From Agromyces bracchium (GTDB taxonomy: Bacteria; Actinomycetota; Actinomycetes; Actinomycetales; Microbacteriaceae), in the NCBI RefSeq assembly GCF_009709675.1, contig NZ_WMLB01000023.1, positions 248,001-312,000 on the forward strand: DNA of 64,000 nucleotides, given 5' to 3'. Under the pieces are notes generated by a model. The model had not been told where the DNA came from, did no database searches, and saw only the letters and a list, made by a program, of their open reading frames with translations. The translations under genes and the position numbers were made by a program. Shown piece by piece: positions 63,617 to 64,000 of this stretch; the first letter of the stretch is position 1, and each line of letters starts with the position of its first letter.

Positions 63617-63622
63617 TACCCT
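63617..63622 (+). promoter_or_regulatory. -10 box (TACCCT), leaderless, for the O-antigen-ligase-like gene
   Basis: TACCCT ends seven bases before ATG 63630; no Shine-Dalgarno between. Confidence 0.45.
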
Positions 63623-63629
63623 TGTGCCC

Positions 63630-64000
63630 ATGATCCACGGACGACGGCCGGTGCTCGAGAGCGCGTTCGCCACGTTCGTGTTCTTCACGGCCTTCGCCGG
63701 CCAGTTCTGGCGGAACCTGCTCGGCTGGTGGGGCTTCGGCGCGATGGTCGCCGTGGTGCTCATCGGCTCCGTGTGGCTCTGGGTCGCGCGGCGGCCTCGC
63801 CCGAGTTGGCGGCGGACCCCGAAGTCGTCCCTGTTCTTCCTCGGGATCGCGACGCTCTCGCTCGCATGGTCGCACTACCCGGGGGGCACGGCCCTCGGGC
63901 TCGCGATCCTGTTCGTCACGACGATCGCGGCGCTCTCGCTCACGCTCTCGCTCGGCTGGCACGGCGTGCTCCGCGCCGTGGGCGGCGCACTGAAGTGGGT
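63630..64000 (+). CDS. O-antigen ligase/Wzy-like membrane protein (N-terminal part)
   Basis: The gene runs off the window end after 123 codons. Four hydrophobic helices are visible, separated by short basic loops (WVARRPRPSWRRTP). The loop LSLAWSHYPGGTALGL resembles the first conserved block of O-antigen ligase/polymerase proteins, which join or polymerise lipid-linked glycans outside the membrane. The catalytic loops lie beyond the window, so the call is tentative. It follows manA and galE in an envelope-sugar setting. Confidence 0.6.
   Translation, partial: MIHGRRPVLESAFATFVFFTAFAGQFWRNLLGWWGFGAMVAVVLIGSVWLWVARRPRPSWRRTPKSSLFFLGIATLSLAWSHYPGGTALGLAILFVTTIAALSLTLSLGWHGVLRAVGGALKW

Overview
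The window is high-GC actinobacterial chromosome, most likely from the family Microbacteriaceae (an Agromyces-like genome is my best guess; the sequence cannot fix the genus). Reasons: two WhiB iron-sulfur regulators, a SigR/RsrA thiol-stress pair, the MtrA-MtrB-LpqB system, a fused SucA/OdhA 2-oxoglutarate dehydrogenase, and gene order that repeatedly matches the Mycobacterium tuberculosis Rv3219-Rv3260 region (whiB1-pdtaS, sigH-rsrA-aroA-rsgA, secA-hpf-comF-lpqB-mtrB-mtrA, sahH, manB-DUF3499-metallopeptidase-whiB2). Almost every base is coding. No gap between genes reaches 300 bases. I see no tRNA, rRNA, CRISPR array, insertion sequence, prophage or integrase: this is ordinary core chromosome.

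Layout. 1-4.7 kb: methionine synthesis (end of metY, metX), then a three-gene signalling unit (NarL-type kinase, a membrane protein without kinase motifs, LuxR-type response regulator). 4.7-15.5 kb: transporters and small metabolic genes (MFS exporter, thiamine-binding protein, GT87-like membrane transferase, NAD(P)H-hydrate dehydratase, HAD hydrolase, old yellow enzyme, VOC protein, two CNNM/CorC proteins, ArsR regulator, GuaB1). 15.7-19.6 kb: the large E1/E2 2-oxoglutarate dehydrogenase gene. 19.7-26.6 kb: MMPL transporter, rsrA-sigR, divergent aroA-rsgA, bcp. 26.8-33.6 kb: whiB1, pdtaS, a CpaE-like/SAF-domain pair, a small HTH protein, an Rv3235-family protein and a membrane adenylate cyclase. 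33.7-42.4 kb, all minus strand: secA, hpf, comF, lpqB, mtrB, mtrA. 42.5-49.9 kb: a membrane/MoxR/DUF58 operon with divergent SpoIIM and RDD genes. 49.9-64 kb: sahH, manB, DUF3499, metallopeptidase-like protein, DUF5719, a giant GT2 membrane protein, whiB2, galE, a GlxA-type regulator, manA, an acyl-CoA dehydrogenase, and the start of an O-antigen-ligase-like gene. manB, manA, galE and the transferases together suggest envelope polysaccharide and GDP-mannose supply.

Three sequence-level patterns stand out beyond the genes. (1) The octamer GGCATCCG (reverse CGGATGCC) occurs about 59 times by hand count, roughly tenfold over what base composition predicts. It is evenly split between orientations, occurs in several reading frames, and is used as inverted pairs that form hairpins at gene ends. 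(2) At least 14 genes have a TANNNT -10-like hexamer exactly 6-8 bases before the start codon, the signature of leaderless transcription; some divergent pairs have overlapping -10 boxes. (3) A perfect GGAAT-N18-GTT SigR-type promoter precedes sigR itself and overlaps the aroA start. Counts and positions were read by eye; starts were chosen from Shine-Dalgarno and -10 spacing.
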